DNA from: an uncultured Bacteroides sp.
GTDB taxonomy: Bacteria > Bacteroidota > Bacteroidia > Bacteroidales > Bacteroidaceae
Assembly: GCF_910578895.1 (NCBI RefSeq)
Contig: NZ_CAJTSC010000015.1
Location: 1-26,393, forward strand
DNA length: 26,393 bases
Direction: 5' to 3'
In this document: in pieces, positions 1-7,385 of the stretch
Layout of the letters: the number at the start of each line of letters is the position of its first letter
Position numbering within the stretch: the stretch's first letter is position 1
Translations under genes and position numbers: made by a program
The notes under the pieces: model-generated
The model's database searches: none
What the model was told of the DNA's origin: nothing
The model's input: the letters and a program-made list of their open reading frames with translations, nothing else

Positions 1-34
1 TATTTAATATAGTCTGCACCGGAAAGGTGTTTAT

Positions 35-80
35 TAAACGAACGTTTAAAAAACATATCCGTTTTTAAACCATTCGTTTA
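35..80. promoter_or_regulatory. Imperfect inverted repeat upstream of upxY, possible recombinase site
   Basis: Two 20-nt arms (35-54 and 61-80) are inverted copies of each other with 17 of 20 positions matching, separated by 6 nt. The left arm, read on the reverse strand, contains AAACGTTCGT. This fits the core consensus ARACGTWCGT that I recall for the inverted repeats used by the Mpi invertase at phase-variable B. fragilis capsule promoters. Its position about 200 bp before upxY is what a gene-proximal repeat of an invertible promoter would show. The partner repeat would lie left of the window, so inversion cannot be confirmed. It could instead be a transcription factor operator or an RNA hairpin. 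Confidence 0.4.
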
Positions 81-192
81 CAGCTTATTGATCACATAAC
101 TGTTTCAACGTTCTCTTTCTGTGATAGTGGGGAGCTTTGGGATAATATGGATGCAGACTAAACTATTGACTATAATTGCATTGCATGAATTG

Positions 193-218
193 ACCGGAAG
201 GTGTTTCCTTACCCCGGT
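193..218 (+). promoter_or_regulatory. Leader hairpin before upxY
   Basis: The stem ACCGGAAGG (193-201) pairs with CCTT (207-210) and CCGGT (214-218). The loop is TGTTT, and a 3-nt bulge interrupts the right arm. A run of seven T lies at 247-253, just before the upxY start. UpxY proteins act through the 5' leader of their own operon, so a stable leader hairpin is a reasonable candidate for the recognition element. That role is inferred from position only. A partial direct repeat of its left side (ACCGGAAAGGTGTTT) lies at 18-32. Confidence 0.35.
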
Positions 219-283
219 GTCCCCAAAGAATGTCCTTTTTGCAAGGTTTTTTTCTTTCGAATTCTTACAATCATTACTTTGTA

Positions 284-883
284 ATGCCCAGTTCATCAGA
301 CAATACCAAAACTGAACTACGGTATGTTTCCGGTTGTCAATCGGATAAAGACAACCAATTGCATTGGTATGCCGTGCGTGTGACGTATAGCCGCGAATTG
401 ACCCTGAAAGCGTATCTCGACCGGGAAAATATAGAGAACTTCATCCCCATGCACTACGAATATGCCGTGAGGAATGAACGCCGTGTCCGCAAACTCGTGC
501 CTGCCATACACAACCTGGTATTTGTCCGTTCCACCCGTGCGCGCATCGATGAAATCAAAAACAATCCGGTACTGAACATCCCCATCCGCTACATCATGAA
601 TCGTGAAACCCGCCAGCCGGTGATTATTCCGGATGTACAGATGCGTAGTTTCATATTGGTGGCAGGTACCTACGATGAGGCTGTCATCTACGTGGAACCG
701 GAAGAGTTGAGATTGGTGAAAGGCACTAAGGTACGCATCACCGGCGGAGTATTCGAAGGAGCTATCGGCGAATTTGTCCGCCTGCGCCATGACCGCCGTG
801 TGGTGGTGAACATAGAGGGCGTCATGGCGGTTGCCACCACATTTGTCCACTCCTCGCTGGTGGAACCGATAGACAAGAACTGA
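284..883 (+). CDS. upxY: UpxY family transcription antiterminator (NusG-like)
   Basis: A NusG/RfaH paralogue that promotes transcription of its own capsule operon by preventing premature termination in the leader. From the ATG at 284 the protein has 199 residues. The NusG N-terminal domain begins with HWYAVRVTYSRE (residues 27-38). It is followed by the linker and a C-terminal KOW-type segment around residues 144-170 (KGTKVRITGGVFEGAIGEF). An in-frame ATG at 230 would add 18 residues rich in F, S and N that do not resemble the family, so I prefer 284; neither start has a clear Shine-Dalgarno sequence. It is followed after 51 nt by upxZ, the standard arrangement at the head of Bacteroides capsule loci. 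Complete at both ends. Confidence 0.93.
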   Translation: MPSSSDNTKTELRYVSGCQSDKDNQLHWYAVRVTYSRELTLKAYLDRENIENFIPMHYEYAVRNERRVRKLVPAIHNLVFVRSTRARIDEIKNNPVLNIPIRYIMNRETRQPVIIPDVQMRSFILVAGTYDEAVIYVEPEELRLVKGTKVRITGGVFEGAIGEFVRLRHDRRVVVNIEGVMAVATTFVHSSLVEPIDKN

Positions 884-934
884 ATTATCTGTAACTCATA
901 TAATTTCTATATTTCACTATCATTTTAGACAAAA

Positions 935-1411
935 ATGAACGATCACGTTTCATCCTTGTATGCTCTTGCACGCAAGCTTCTGAACTTGGGTATGGACGGC
1001 AGTCCCATTTACTGTGATTGCTTTGCCCGGCTGAACCGCGAGGTTTACGAACAGGCTCTTAACCTGTACAATAACCCGGAAGGCAATACGCCGGAAGAAG
1101 AAGCCGGACTTTGCCTCTCTGTCCTTGTGGCTCTGAATGCCACTTTCTATGACAATGGCCGTAAGCAGCAATATATCCAACATATTCTCGACCGTTGCTG
1201 GAACGTTCTTGGCAGGCTTCCGGATTCGCTTCTGAAGGTCCGCCTGCTTATTTGCTGCTACGGCGAGGTCTACGAAGATGCGCTGTTGCATGCCGCCCGT
1301 GCGATAATAGCGCGCTGGGACCATGACAATCTTTCGCCGGAGCAGGCTGAAGCCATCGAAGAACTCCGGAACATCGAGGAGAACCCTTACCCCTACGAAG
1401 TGGTGGAATAA
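935..1411 (+). CDS. upxZ: UpxZ family transcription anti-terminator antagonist
   Basis: A 158-residue acidic, helical protein matching the UpxZ family, which is always encoded second in Bacteroides capsule operons. In B. fragilis, UpxZ proteins inhibit UpxY proteins of other capsule loci, so that one polysaccharide dominates per cell; that function is family knowledge, not visible here. Sequence signs are the opening DHVSSLYALARKLLNLGMDG, the central acidic EEEAGLCLSVLVALNATFYDN segment, and the tail rich in E and Y. The ATG at 935 follows an A-rich stretch. It sits between upxY and the initiating sugar transferase, with 58 nt to the next gene. Confidence 0.92.
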   Translation: MNDHVSSLYALARKLLNLGMDGSPIYCDCFARLNREVYEQALNLYNNPEGNTPEEEAGLCLSVLVALNATFYDNGRKQQYIQHILDRCWNVLGRLPDSLLKVRLLICCYGEVYEDALLHAARAIIARWDHDNLSPEQAEAIEELRNIEENPYPYEVVE

Positions 1412-1469
1412 CTTCATCCGCCCCTCCCACGGACTATCCGCTGATCTAAACTAAGACTATTATAATTTT

Positions 1470-2105
1470 ATGGAACCAATTGCAAAAGACGACCATTTCA
1501 TTTCCGATGGAATGAACGCTTTCGAGCGTAATGTAAAGCGCATAACCGACTGCCTGCTGGCATTTTGTGCGCTTATTGTTTTTTCCCCTTTGTTTTTGAT
1601 ATGCTACATTGCCGTGCGGCGCGAAGACGGTGGTCCCGCCATATTCAAGCAGGAGCGCATCGGCAGGTTCGGCCGCCCTTTCAACATCTATAAGTTCCGC
1701 AGCATGAAGCTGGATGCCGAGAAGCACGGTCCCGCCCTCTATGCCGGCAGCAAAGACTCCCGCATGACGAAAGTCGGCAGGTTTCTCCGCGCCCACCACC
1801 TGGACGAGCTTCCGCAGTTGTGGAACGTCTTCTGCGGCGACATGGCGTTTATCGGTCCCCGCCCCGAACGCAAGTTCTTCATCGACCGGATTATGGAAGC
1901 CGACCCCCGCTACCGCTACCTGTACCAGATCCGTCCGGGCGTCACCTCCTACGCCACCCTCTACAACGGCTATACCGATACGCTCGACAAGATGCTCCGC
2001 CGCTTGCGCTACGACCTGTTCTACCTGGAGCACCGCTCGTGGGGTTTCGATTGCAAGATACTTTTCATGACGTTCATGAATATAGTGTTCGGGAAGAAAT
2101 TCTGA
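1470..2105 (+). CDS. Initiating phosphoglycosyl transferase (bacterial sugar transferase, WcaJ/PglC type)
   Basis: Transfers the first sugar phosphate from a UDP-sugar to undecaprenyl phosphate on the inner membrane face, starting the capsule repeat unit. The 211-residue length and layout fit the short monotopic class: a single reentrant hydrophobic helix (about 27-48), then PAIFKQERIGRFGRPFNIYKFRSMK (shown to residue 80). The catalytic Asp-Glu pair is D112-E113 in LDELPQLWNV, and GPRPE follows at 129-133. The sugar specificity cannot be read from sequence. It is the first biosynthetic gene after upxYZ; in many Bacteroides loci this gene is near the end of the operon, so its early position is somewhat unusual. 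Confidence 0.92.
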   Translation: MEPIAKDDHFISDGMNAFERNVKRITDCLLAFCALIVFSPLFLICYIAVRREDGGPAIFKQERIGRFGRPFNIYKFRSMKLDAEKHGPALYAGSKDSRMTKVGRFLRAHHLDELPQLWNVFCGDMAFIGPRPERKFFIDRIMEADPRYRYLYQIRPGVTSYATLYNGYTDTLDKMLRRLRYDLFYLEHRSWGFDCKILFMTFMNIVFGKKF

Positions 2106-2515
2106 AAAAGAATGTTTTGTCCGGATGTGCGCTTCGGTCCGGGCGTGTATCCTTCATTCGGAGGTTACCACTTCACTTTGTTCGGAATGAAAAAGTGGGG
2201 CAAGGTGATAACTTCTTTAACGACTCCTAAAGGAACGATGACCCTTGCATCTTAAATGAATGAATCGTATCGGTCGGACAAAATCGGATAAAAAATGAAG
2301 ATAAGGATTATTTGACAGGTTATGCTCTCATGTGCAAATGTTGTCAATCATATTTCCGATAAATTCATCATATAGATTTTTTAATGGCATCCATAATTGG
2401 CTTATTATTAAAATAAAAGGCAAAAAAGTTGTTTTTCTCGTCAGAAATCCTTTTATTTGTTACATGACGGTTAACGCCGGAAGCAAACGTTCGGTCAATA
2501 ACAAAACAATATACT
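2106..2515. other. 410-bp AT-rich gap between sugar transferase and HNH gene
   Basis: No convincing gene. An imperfect inverted repeat lies at 2161-2215 (GAGGTTACCACTT against AAGGTGATAACTTC, with CCACTT/AAGTGG inside). The segment from about 2230 to 2510 is visibly richer in A and T than the flanking genes. I see no clean TAnnTTTG promoter. The gap marks the left edge of the HNH/DUF2589 cassette and could carry its own control region. Confidence 0.5.
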
Positions 2516-3007
2516 ATGATTCTGCTTGTAGGCACTTGGGGCGGTGTTTATTTCAGTAGCACCAGTTTGTTTTTTCGTACCAATATAGACGACCTTTCAC
2601 GATATCTGATACGCACGGTCGAACATGGTACTTTTGATTTCGGCAGAGGTGAGGAACGGGCATTCCGTTGTTGCAGCTGCCGGCGTTTCACCCCTTTGAT
2701 TACCGGTTCTGTGGACCACGTCATTCCAAGAAGTAATTTACTGGTAAACTATGTGCACAGGCATGGCGAACTGTATGATTCCATCGTATACAAATTCGGT
2801 ATGGCATACGTCTGTATCCACGGCAAGCTTCAGCTTGTCTTTAAGCAAGACGGGAGTACGGGCATTTACGATTATTTCATAAACGAGAATGAACAGCTGT
2901 GTGTAAACGGCCATGCCATTCCCCTGAAAACCGCTTTGGAGAACGATATGCAGAATTTGCAGTTGATGTGTTGTTATTGTAACAGTTTTAAAGGAAATAG
3001 GACATAA
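2516..3007 (+). CDS. HNH endonuclease-like protein
   Basis: A 163-residue protein with an HNH (beta-beta-alpha-metal) signature. It has CxxC at C52-C55, VDHVIPRS with the D67-H68 pair, then N147-LQLMC and the second CxxC at C152-C155, followed by N156 and KGN (159-161). The two CxxC pairs would hold a structural zinc, and H68 with N147 are the likely active-site residues. About 78 residues separate the DH and N elements, far more than in compact HNH nucleases. They form a mostly beta-like insertion (YKFGMAYVCIHGKLQLVFK). The stop codon overlaps the next start (TAATG), so it is translationally coupled to the DUF2589-like gene. Nuclease activity and target are unknown. It is not a normal capsule gene. 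Confidence 0.75.
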   Translation: MILLVGTWGGVYFSSTSLFFRTNIDDLSRYLIRTVEHGTFDFGRGEERAFRCCSCRRFTPLITGSVDHVIPRSNLLVNYVHRHGELYDSIVYKFGMAYVCIHGKLQLVFKQDGSTGIYDYFINENEQLCVNGHAIPLKTALENDMQNLQLMCCYCNSFKGNRT

Positions 3008-3498
3008 TGGCATTTTGGAATAAAAAAGCAAGCTACCAGACCTTTGCAGACATAGTGCGCGGCATGCAGTATGCCGTCAATACGGCTCACGAAATGTTGG
3101 AGCGGTATCACATCACCATGCTGAACAAATATTTCGATGATATGGGCAGACCCGAAGTCAAAGAGCTGCGGGTGGGGCGCGACAAAAAGATGGAAATCCC
3201 TTTGGTTACGCTCATCAACCAAAGTTCCCTGAGCATTTCCGAAATGGAAGTCTGCTTCAAGGCGAAAATCGAGGGAGTCTCCATAAAAAGCACCACGGCC
3301 TCCGAAACCGGCAAGAACATCGAAGTGGACCGTACGGCTTTTGAGATGAACTTCACTCCCAGCACGCGCGACGGCAATACGGTGGACGTCCGTATAAAAT
3401 TCAAGTCGACCGAGCCTCCCGAGGGAGTATCGCGCATAATAGACGAGTACAATAAGACATTGGAGCCGGTAGACGTGCCGCCTACCACACTCCGTTAA
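3007..3498 (+). CDS. DUF2589-like protein (first of pair)
   Basis: A 163-residue protein of unknown function, with no signal peptide or membrane segment. It has an N-terminal helix (FADIVRGMQYAVNTAHEMLERY), then a beta-rich body (MEIPLVTLINQSSLSISEMEV, followed by FKAKIEG). The end reads VDVRIKFKSTEPPEGVSRIIDEYNK-type sequence (about residues 125-152). The order and the PxEGVSRIID element closely match the next gene's YQVHVSARQQRPTEGLSRLMD, so the two appear to be divergent paralogues and may form a heteromer. The start ATG shares its first base with the HNH stop codon. The last residues (LEPVDVPPTTLR) are probably unstructured. Function not assigned. Confidence 0.7.
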   Translation: MAFWNKKASYQTFADIVRGMQYAVNTAHEMLERYHITMLNKYFDDMGRPEVKELRVGRDKKMEIPLVTLINQSSLSISEMEVCFKAKIEGVSIKSTTASETGKNIEVDRTAFEMNFTPSTRDGNTVDVRIKFKSTEPPEGVSRIIDEYNKTLEPVDVPPTTLR

Positions 3499-3518
3499 CC
3501 TTTTAAAAGAAACAGAAT

Positions 3519-4154
3519 ATGGCAGCAGATGATTTTAAAGGACTTCCCATGCGGGAGTTGATCGGGGTTCCGTTGCAGGCAGCTTGCGAGTCTCAGCAGA
3601 AATTGGCGGAAAGCGCGTTGGACTACATGTTGCGGATCGGCTTCGAGGAAGGTGATTTGAAGCGTGCCCGCCTTGTCAAGTTCAACCTGGAGCGTCCGGT
3701 CGAGACGCCCGACGGCATCACCACTTCCACCATCGAGGTGCAGGCTCCTTTCCTGGGGTTGGTTCCCATCCCCTCGTTGCTGATAGAGAGTGTGGACGTT
3801 GATTTCCAGATGGAAGTCATCTCCACCGCCGCTTCCAAGGAGAACACCAATGCCGAGGTGGCAACAAAAGCGGGTTATAAGGGGCTTTTTTCCCGTGTCA
3901 GCGTTGATGTGCAGGGCAAGGTAAGCTCCTCGCGCGAGAACACCCGCTCCACTAACCAGACTGCCAAATACCAGGTGCATGTCAGCGCGCGCCAGCAGCG
4001 TCCTACCGAAGGGCTCAGCAGGCTGATGGACATTCTGGCAAGTTGCACCGCCCCTCTGTCGGTAACACCGGGAGGTGAAAACACCTCGAAAGGCGAAGAC
4101 GGCGCAAACAACATGAGCGGCACAGACGATACAAAAGACAACAAGAAAAAATAA
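3519..4154 (+). CDS. DUF2589 domain protein (second of pair)
   Basis: A 211-residue protein that I recognise as DUF2589 family, function unknown. It starts with FKGLPMRELIGVPLQAACES, which is characteristic, followed by a long helix with QQKLAESALDYM. A beta-strand stretch follows (EVQAPFLGLVPIPSLLIESV and VDFQMEVIS), then VSVDVQGKVSSS and the YQVHVSARQQRPTEGLSRLMD element. The last 35 residues are charged and low in complexity (GGENTSKGEDG, NNMSGTDDTKDNKKK), probably a disordered tail. It lies 20 nt after its paralogue and forms a three-gene unit with the HNH gene. The GC-rich codon use here is unlike the AT-rich gap before the cassette. Confidence 0.82.
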   Translation: MAADDFKGLPMRELIGVPLQAACESQQKLAESALDYMLRIGFEEGDLKRARLVKFNLERPVETPDGITTSTIEVQAPFLGLVPIPSLLIESVDVDFQMEVISTAASKENTNAEVATKAGYKGLFSRVSVDVQGKVSSSRENTRSTNQTAKYQVHVSARQQRPTEGLSRLMDILASCTAPLSVTPGGENTSKGEDGANNMSGTDDTKDNKKK

Positions 4155-4193
4155 CGGCTGAAGCCGCCCGCAGGCGCTTCCGCTTGCTTCTCC

Positions 4194-4267
4194 TCAGGCA
4201 CGGATTTCGCGGAATGGCACGTTTCCCATTGTGCTTTCCGTGAAATCTATGTACTCCCCGTGCCTGA
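4194..4267. repeat. Long interrupted stem-loop after the DUF2589 gene
   Basis: Outer arms TCAGGCACGG (4194-4203) and CCGTGCCTGA (4258-4267) pair perfectly over 10 bp. The next 11 bp, ATTTCGCGGAA (4204-4214) with TTCCGTGAAAT (4236-4246), pair with one G-T wobble. GCAC (4217-4220) then pairs with GTGC (4231-4234). An 11-nt bulge (4247-4257) breaks the right arm. No T run follows, so it is not a classical terminator. It lies in the 155-bp gap between the DUF2589 gene and the flippase and marks the right edge of the cassette. Confidence 0.8.
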
Positions 4268-4309
4268 AACCGTACATTATGTAACCGGCAACAAACATAT
4301 CCCATCCAC

Positions 4310-5866
4310 ATGGCCGAAACTTCCCGGACTGCCAAGAGCATCAAGAATGCTCAAGTAGCCCTTGTCTTCTATTTCATTAATTTGGTTCTTCAGTTCTTCT
4401 CCCGCAAAATCTTTCTGGATTATCTGGGGGCGGAAGTGCTGGGGCTGAACACTACCGCGCAAAACCTGTTGGGTTTCCTCAACCTGGCGGAACTGGGCAT
4501 TGGCGGTGCCGTCTCGTATGCGCTTTATAAGCCGCTTTTCAATAAAGACACCCGTGTCATCAACGAGATTGTTTCCGTGCAAGGCTGGCTCTACCGCAGG
4601 GTGGCGGTTGTGGTCGTTGTGGCGGCATGCGTGCTGATGTGCTTTTTCCCGCTGATTTTCGAGAAGGCGGAAGTTCCTTTGTGGTACACCTACGCATCCT
4701 TTGTGGCTCTTCTGTTCAGTGCCCTGTTGGGATATGTCTTCAATTATAGGCAGATAGTGCTGTCGGCAGACCAGAAAGAGTACAAAATCACGTTGAGCAT
4801 ACAGGGAGTTAAAGTGCTGAAAGTAATCCTTCAGATAGCAGCCATTGCCTGTCTGGCAAACGGTTATGTCTATTGGCTGCTGCTTGAAATCCTGATGGGC
4901 ATAGCCACTGCGCTGGCAATAGAGTATGTATTGCGCAAAGAATATCCTTGGCTGCATCCGCAACCCCGCTTGGGCGGACAGCTCCGCAAGAAGCATGCGG
5001 AGATTATCAGGAAGACAAAGCAGATATTCTTTCACAAGATAGGCGGATTTGCCTTTACCCAGTCCGGCTCCATTATCATCTACGCATACGCATCCCTTTC
5101 GCTGGTGGCTGTTTACGGCAATTACATGCTGGTTGCCACCGGGCTGCAAATGCTGTTGGGCGCTGTTTTCAACAGCATCAATGCCGGTATCGGCAATCTG
5201 GTGGCGGAAGACAATAAGGAGCGCGCCGTTTTCGTCTTCAACGAGCTGTTTTCGCTCCGTTTCTATTTGGTGGCAGTGGTGTGCTACGGCTACTACATGT
5301 TGGTAGGACCTTTCATATCTTTGTGGATTGGCGGGGAATATCTGCTGGACCACACCACTTTGTTGCTGATTACCACCATTCTTTTTATAGATTTAATAAG
5401 GGCTGTTATAGGTTCGTTTTGTGATGCCTATGGCTTATTTCAGGATGTTTGGGCTACATTAGTGGAAGCGTGCGTTAACATCGTTTGTTCCGTTTGGTTC
5501 GGTTCTATATGGGGGTTGCCCGGTATTTTAAGCGGAGTGCTGTTAAGTTTGTTTCTGATGATATTTTTGTGGAAACCTTATTTCCTGTTCAGATATGGAT
5601 TTAAGATATCCGTATCTTTTTATTGGAAATTGTATTTCAGGTATTTTATATCCGGAATGTTTGCAGCCCTTATTTGCAGTTGCTTGTCGCGTAGGTTATT
5701 TGTGTCGTCTTGCGACAATTTTCTTTCTTTAGTCCTGTATCGCACCATTCCCGTATTTGTCTTTGGTATAATCCTTTTTGCTATTTTGTACACCATCAGT
5801 CGTGCAATGCGGCAAAGTGTATCCAGGCTGTTTTTATATATCGGTTCTAAACGAAAATGCTCATAA
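4310..5866 (+). CDS. Polysaccharide flippase, Wzx-like
   Basis: Likely moves the undecaprenyl-linked repeat unit across the inner membrane for polymerisation. The 518-residue protein has many hydrophobic segments typical of the MOP/PST exporter superfamily, beginning near VALVFYFINLVLQFFSRKIF with the conserved GLN.TAQNLLGFLNLAELGIG stretch (about residues 45-65). LVAVYGNYMLVATGLQMLLG marks the second half, as in oligosaccharide flippases. Base composition drops in G and C from about 5390 onward, so the last third resembles the following glycosyltransferases more than its own first part. It ends 17 nt before the next gene. The wzx symbol is withheld because substrate identity is not known. 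Confidence 0.88.
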   Translation: MAETSRTAKSIKNAQVALVFYFINLVLQFFSRKIFLDYLGAEVLGLNTTAQNLLGFLNLAELGIGGAVSYALYKPLFNKDTRVINEIVSVQGWLYRRVAVVVVVAACVLMCFFPLIFEKAEVPLWYTYASFVALLFSALLGYVFNYRQIVLSADQKEYKITLSIQGVKVLKVILQIAAIACLANGYVYWLLLEILMGIATALAIEYVLRKEYPWLHPQPRLGGQLRKKHAEIIRKTKQIFFHKIGGFAFTQSGSIIIYAYASLSLVAVYGNYMLVATGLQMLLGAVFNSINAGIGNLVAEDNKERAVFVFNELFSLRFYLVAVVCYGYYMLVGPFISLWIGGEYLLDHTTLLLITTILFIDLIRAVIGSFCDAYGLFQDVWATLVEACVNIVCSVWFGSIWGLPGILSGVLLSLFLMIFLWKPYFLFRYGFKISVSFYWKLYFRYFISGMFAALICSCLSRRLFVSSCDNFLSLVLYRTIPVFVFGIILFAILYTISRAMRQSVSRLFLYIGSKRKCS

Positions 5867-5883
5867 GCTAATAGAATTTCATA

Positions 5884-6759
5884 ATGATAACAATCTTTAC
5901 TCCAGCTTATAATCGTGTCCACACATTGGAGCGGTTATATAACAGCCTTTGTGTCCAGACTTCTTTTGATTTTGAATGGTTGGTGATTGACGATGGCAGT
6001 ACCGATGGCACAAAATCCTTTTTCGAGTCGATGGCTCCTTCTCCTTTTGATGTCCGTTATTATAACCAGGACAATGGTGGCAAGCATAGGGCTATAAACA
6101 AAGGGGTAATGCTTGCAAGGGGAGAGTGGTTTTTCATTGTCGATAGTGATGACTATTTACCCGTTTCCTCTGTTGAGATAATAAAACGGTATGTGGGCGA
6201 GATAGAGGACGACAATCGCTTTTGCGGTATAACGGGGCTGAGGGTATCCCCCGATTTAAAGCCCATAGGAAGTGTTGTGTTTGACAAACCGATGGATATT
6301 GACAACTTGACATTCCGAAATAAGTATAAAGGCACGGGAGATTATGCGGAAGTTTTGCGGACAAGCGTACTCAGGGAATATCCTTTTCCGGAATATGCCG
6401 GAGAAAAATTCTGTACGGAGGCTTTGGTCTTGAATCGGATTGCTCATAAATATCTCACTCGCTTTGTGAACGCTAAAATATATATATGCGAATATCAGGC
6501 CGGAGGACTGACTGATACATACGCGAGGATTATGCAAAACAGCCCGCAAGCAGCCATGCTCTATTATAAGGAACTGCTTTGTTCGAATGGCTTGTCCTTG
6601 CGCTCAAGAATATCCTTTCATCTCTCCTATTGGAAGTATCATAGTTGTTTCAAAGGAGAGCTGGAGTGCGGTTTGGCACCGACATGGAAAATGAGGCTGT
6701 TGTTCATATTCTTGAAACCCGCATATAAAATTTGGCATATTCTGAAATGTTTGGCATAA
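5884..6759 (+). CDS. Glycosyltransferase family 2
   Basis: Adds a sugar to the lipid-linked capsule repeat unit in the cytoplasm. The 291-residue GT-A fold protein shows FTPAYNRVHTLERLYNSL at the start, the nucleotide-binding DDGST at 36-40, GGKHRAINKG (65-74) and the metal-binding DSDDY (87-91). The pattern resembles the GT2 subgroup with an NGGKHxAxN motif. There is no membrane segment apart from a hydrophobic C-terminal patch (MRLLFIFLKPAYKIWHIL). Its 3' end overlaps the acetyltransferase by 13 nt. Donor and acceptor sugars cannot be deduced. Confidence 0.9.
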   Translation: MITIFTPAYNRVHTLERLYNSLCVQTSFDFEWLVIDDGSTDGTKSFFESMAPSPFDVRYYNQDNGGKHRAINKGVMLARGEWFFIVDSDDYLPVSSVEIIKRYVGEIEDDNRFCGITGLRVSPDLKPIGSVVFDKPMDIDNLTFRNKYKGTGDYAEVLRTSVLREYPFPEYAGEKFCTEALVLNRIAHKYLTRFVNAKIYICEYQAGGLTDTYARIMQNSPQAAMLYYKELLCSNGLSLRSRISFHLSYWKYHSCFKGELECGLAPTWKMRLLFIFLKPAYKIWHILKCLA

Positions 6760-7385
6760 AAAATACAATCAAGAAATACCTTTTGATGTTTCGTAACGAC
6801 CATTTGCGAATTGCCAATGGTGTTTTGGTGTGGGGAAACATTTCTTTTGGCAAGAATTGCGAACTGAATGACAGGGTCGTCTTTGCCGATTCTTCTTTGG
6901 GTGATTACTCATACGTGAATTTCAATTCCATTGTCACTTTCACTACAATTGGCAAATTCTGTTCTATCGGTCCTAATTGTGTTATAGGATTGGGTAACCA
7001 TCCTACAAGAACTTTGGTTAGCACTTCTTCTTGCTTTTACACAAAGGGAGAATTTATGGATAGATTATGTTATGAGGGAAATACCCCTGTAGTTATAGGT
7101 AATGATGTTTGGATTGGTGCCAATGTGACAATTGTAAACGGAGTTACGATTGGCGATGGCGCCATTGTAGCGGCCAATTCGGTTGTCAATAAGAGTATTC
7201 CCCCATATACCGTATACGGAGGGGTGCCGGCGCATTTTATACGAAAACGATTTGCCGATAGCGAAATTGATGTCCTGCAGAAAATCCAATGGTGGAATAA
7301 AAGCCGGGAATGGATAAAACAACATGCCGGCCTCTTTCTGGATGTTCGGAAATTTGTAGAAGTAAATAGCAATACCCGACAATGA
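6747..7385 (+). CDS. Hexapeptide-repeat acyltransferase (xenobiotic acetyltransferase type)
   Basis: Probably O-acetylates a sugar of the capsule repeat unit using acetyl-CoA. The 212-residue protein has left-handed beta-helix repeats such as TIGKFCSIGPNCVIG and VVIGNDVWIGANVTIVNGV, then TIGDGAIVAANSVV and the closing YTVYGGVPAHFIRKRF. The HPT in LGNHPTRTLVST matches the catalytic histidine region of the XAT/CatB-like group. I chose ATG 6747 (MFGIKNT) over a TTG 15 nt upstream. It overlaps the previous GT2 by 13 nt, and its stop overlaps the next start (ATGA), indicating translational coupling on both sides. Confidence 0.88.
   Translation: MFGIKNTIKKYLLMFRNDHLRIANGVLVWGNISFGKNCELNDRVVFADSSLGDYSYVNFNSIVTFTTIGKFCSIGPNCVIGLGNHPTRTLVSTSSCFYTKGEFMDRLCYEGNTPVVIGNDVWIGANVTIVNGVTIGDGAIVAANSVVNKSIPPYTVYGGVPAHFIRKRFADSEIDVLQKIQWWNKSREWIKQHAGLFLDVRKFVEVNSNTRQ

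Noticed and set aside
2332..2559. 75-residue forward frame before the HNH gene
   Set aside because: No ribosome site, AT-rich composition without recognisable domain, and it overlaps the HNH start.
4277..5353. 358-residue reverse frame across the flippase gene
   Set aside because: Rich in Q and H with no hydrophobic pattern or motif; the forward frame is a clear membrane transporter.
6732..6746. TTG start for the acetyltransferase
   Set aside because: The ATG at 6747 gives a normal N terminus and needs no rare start.
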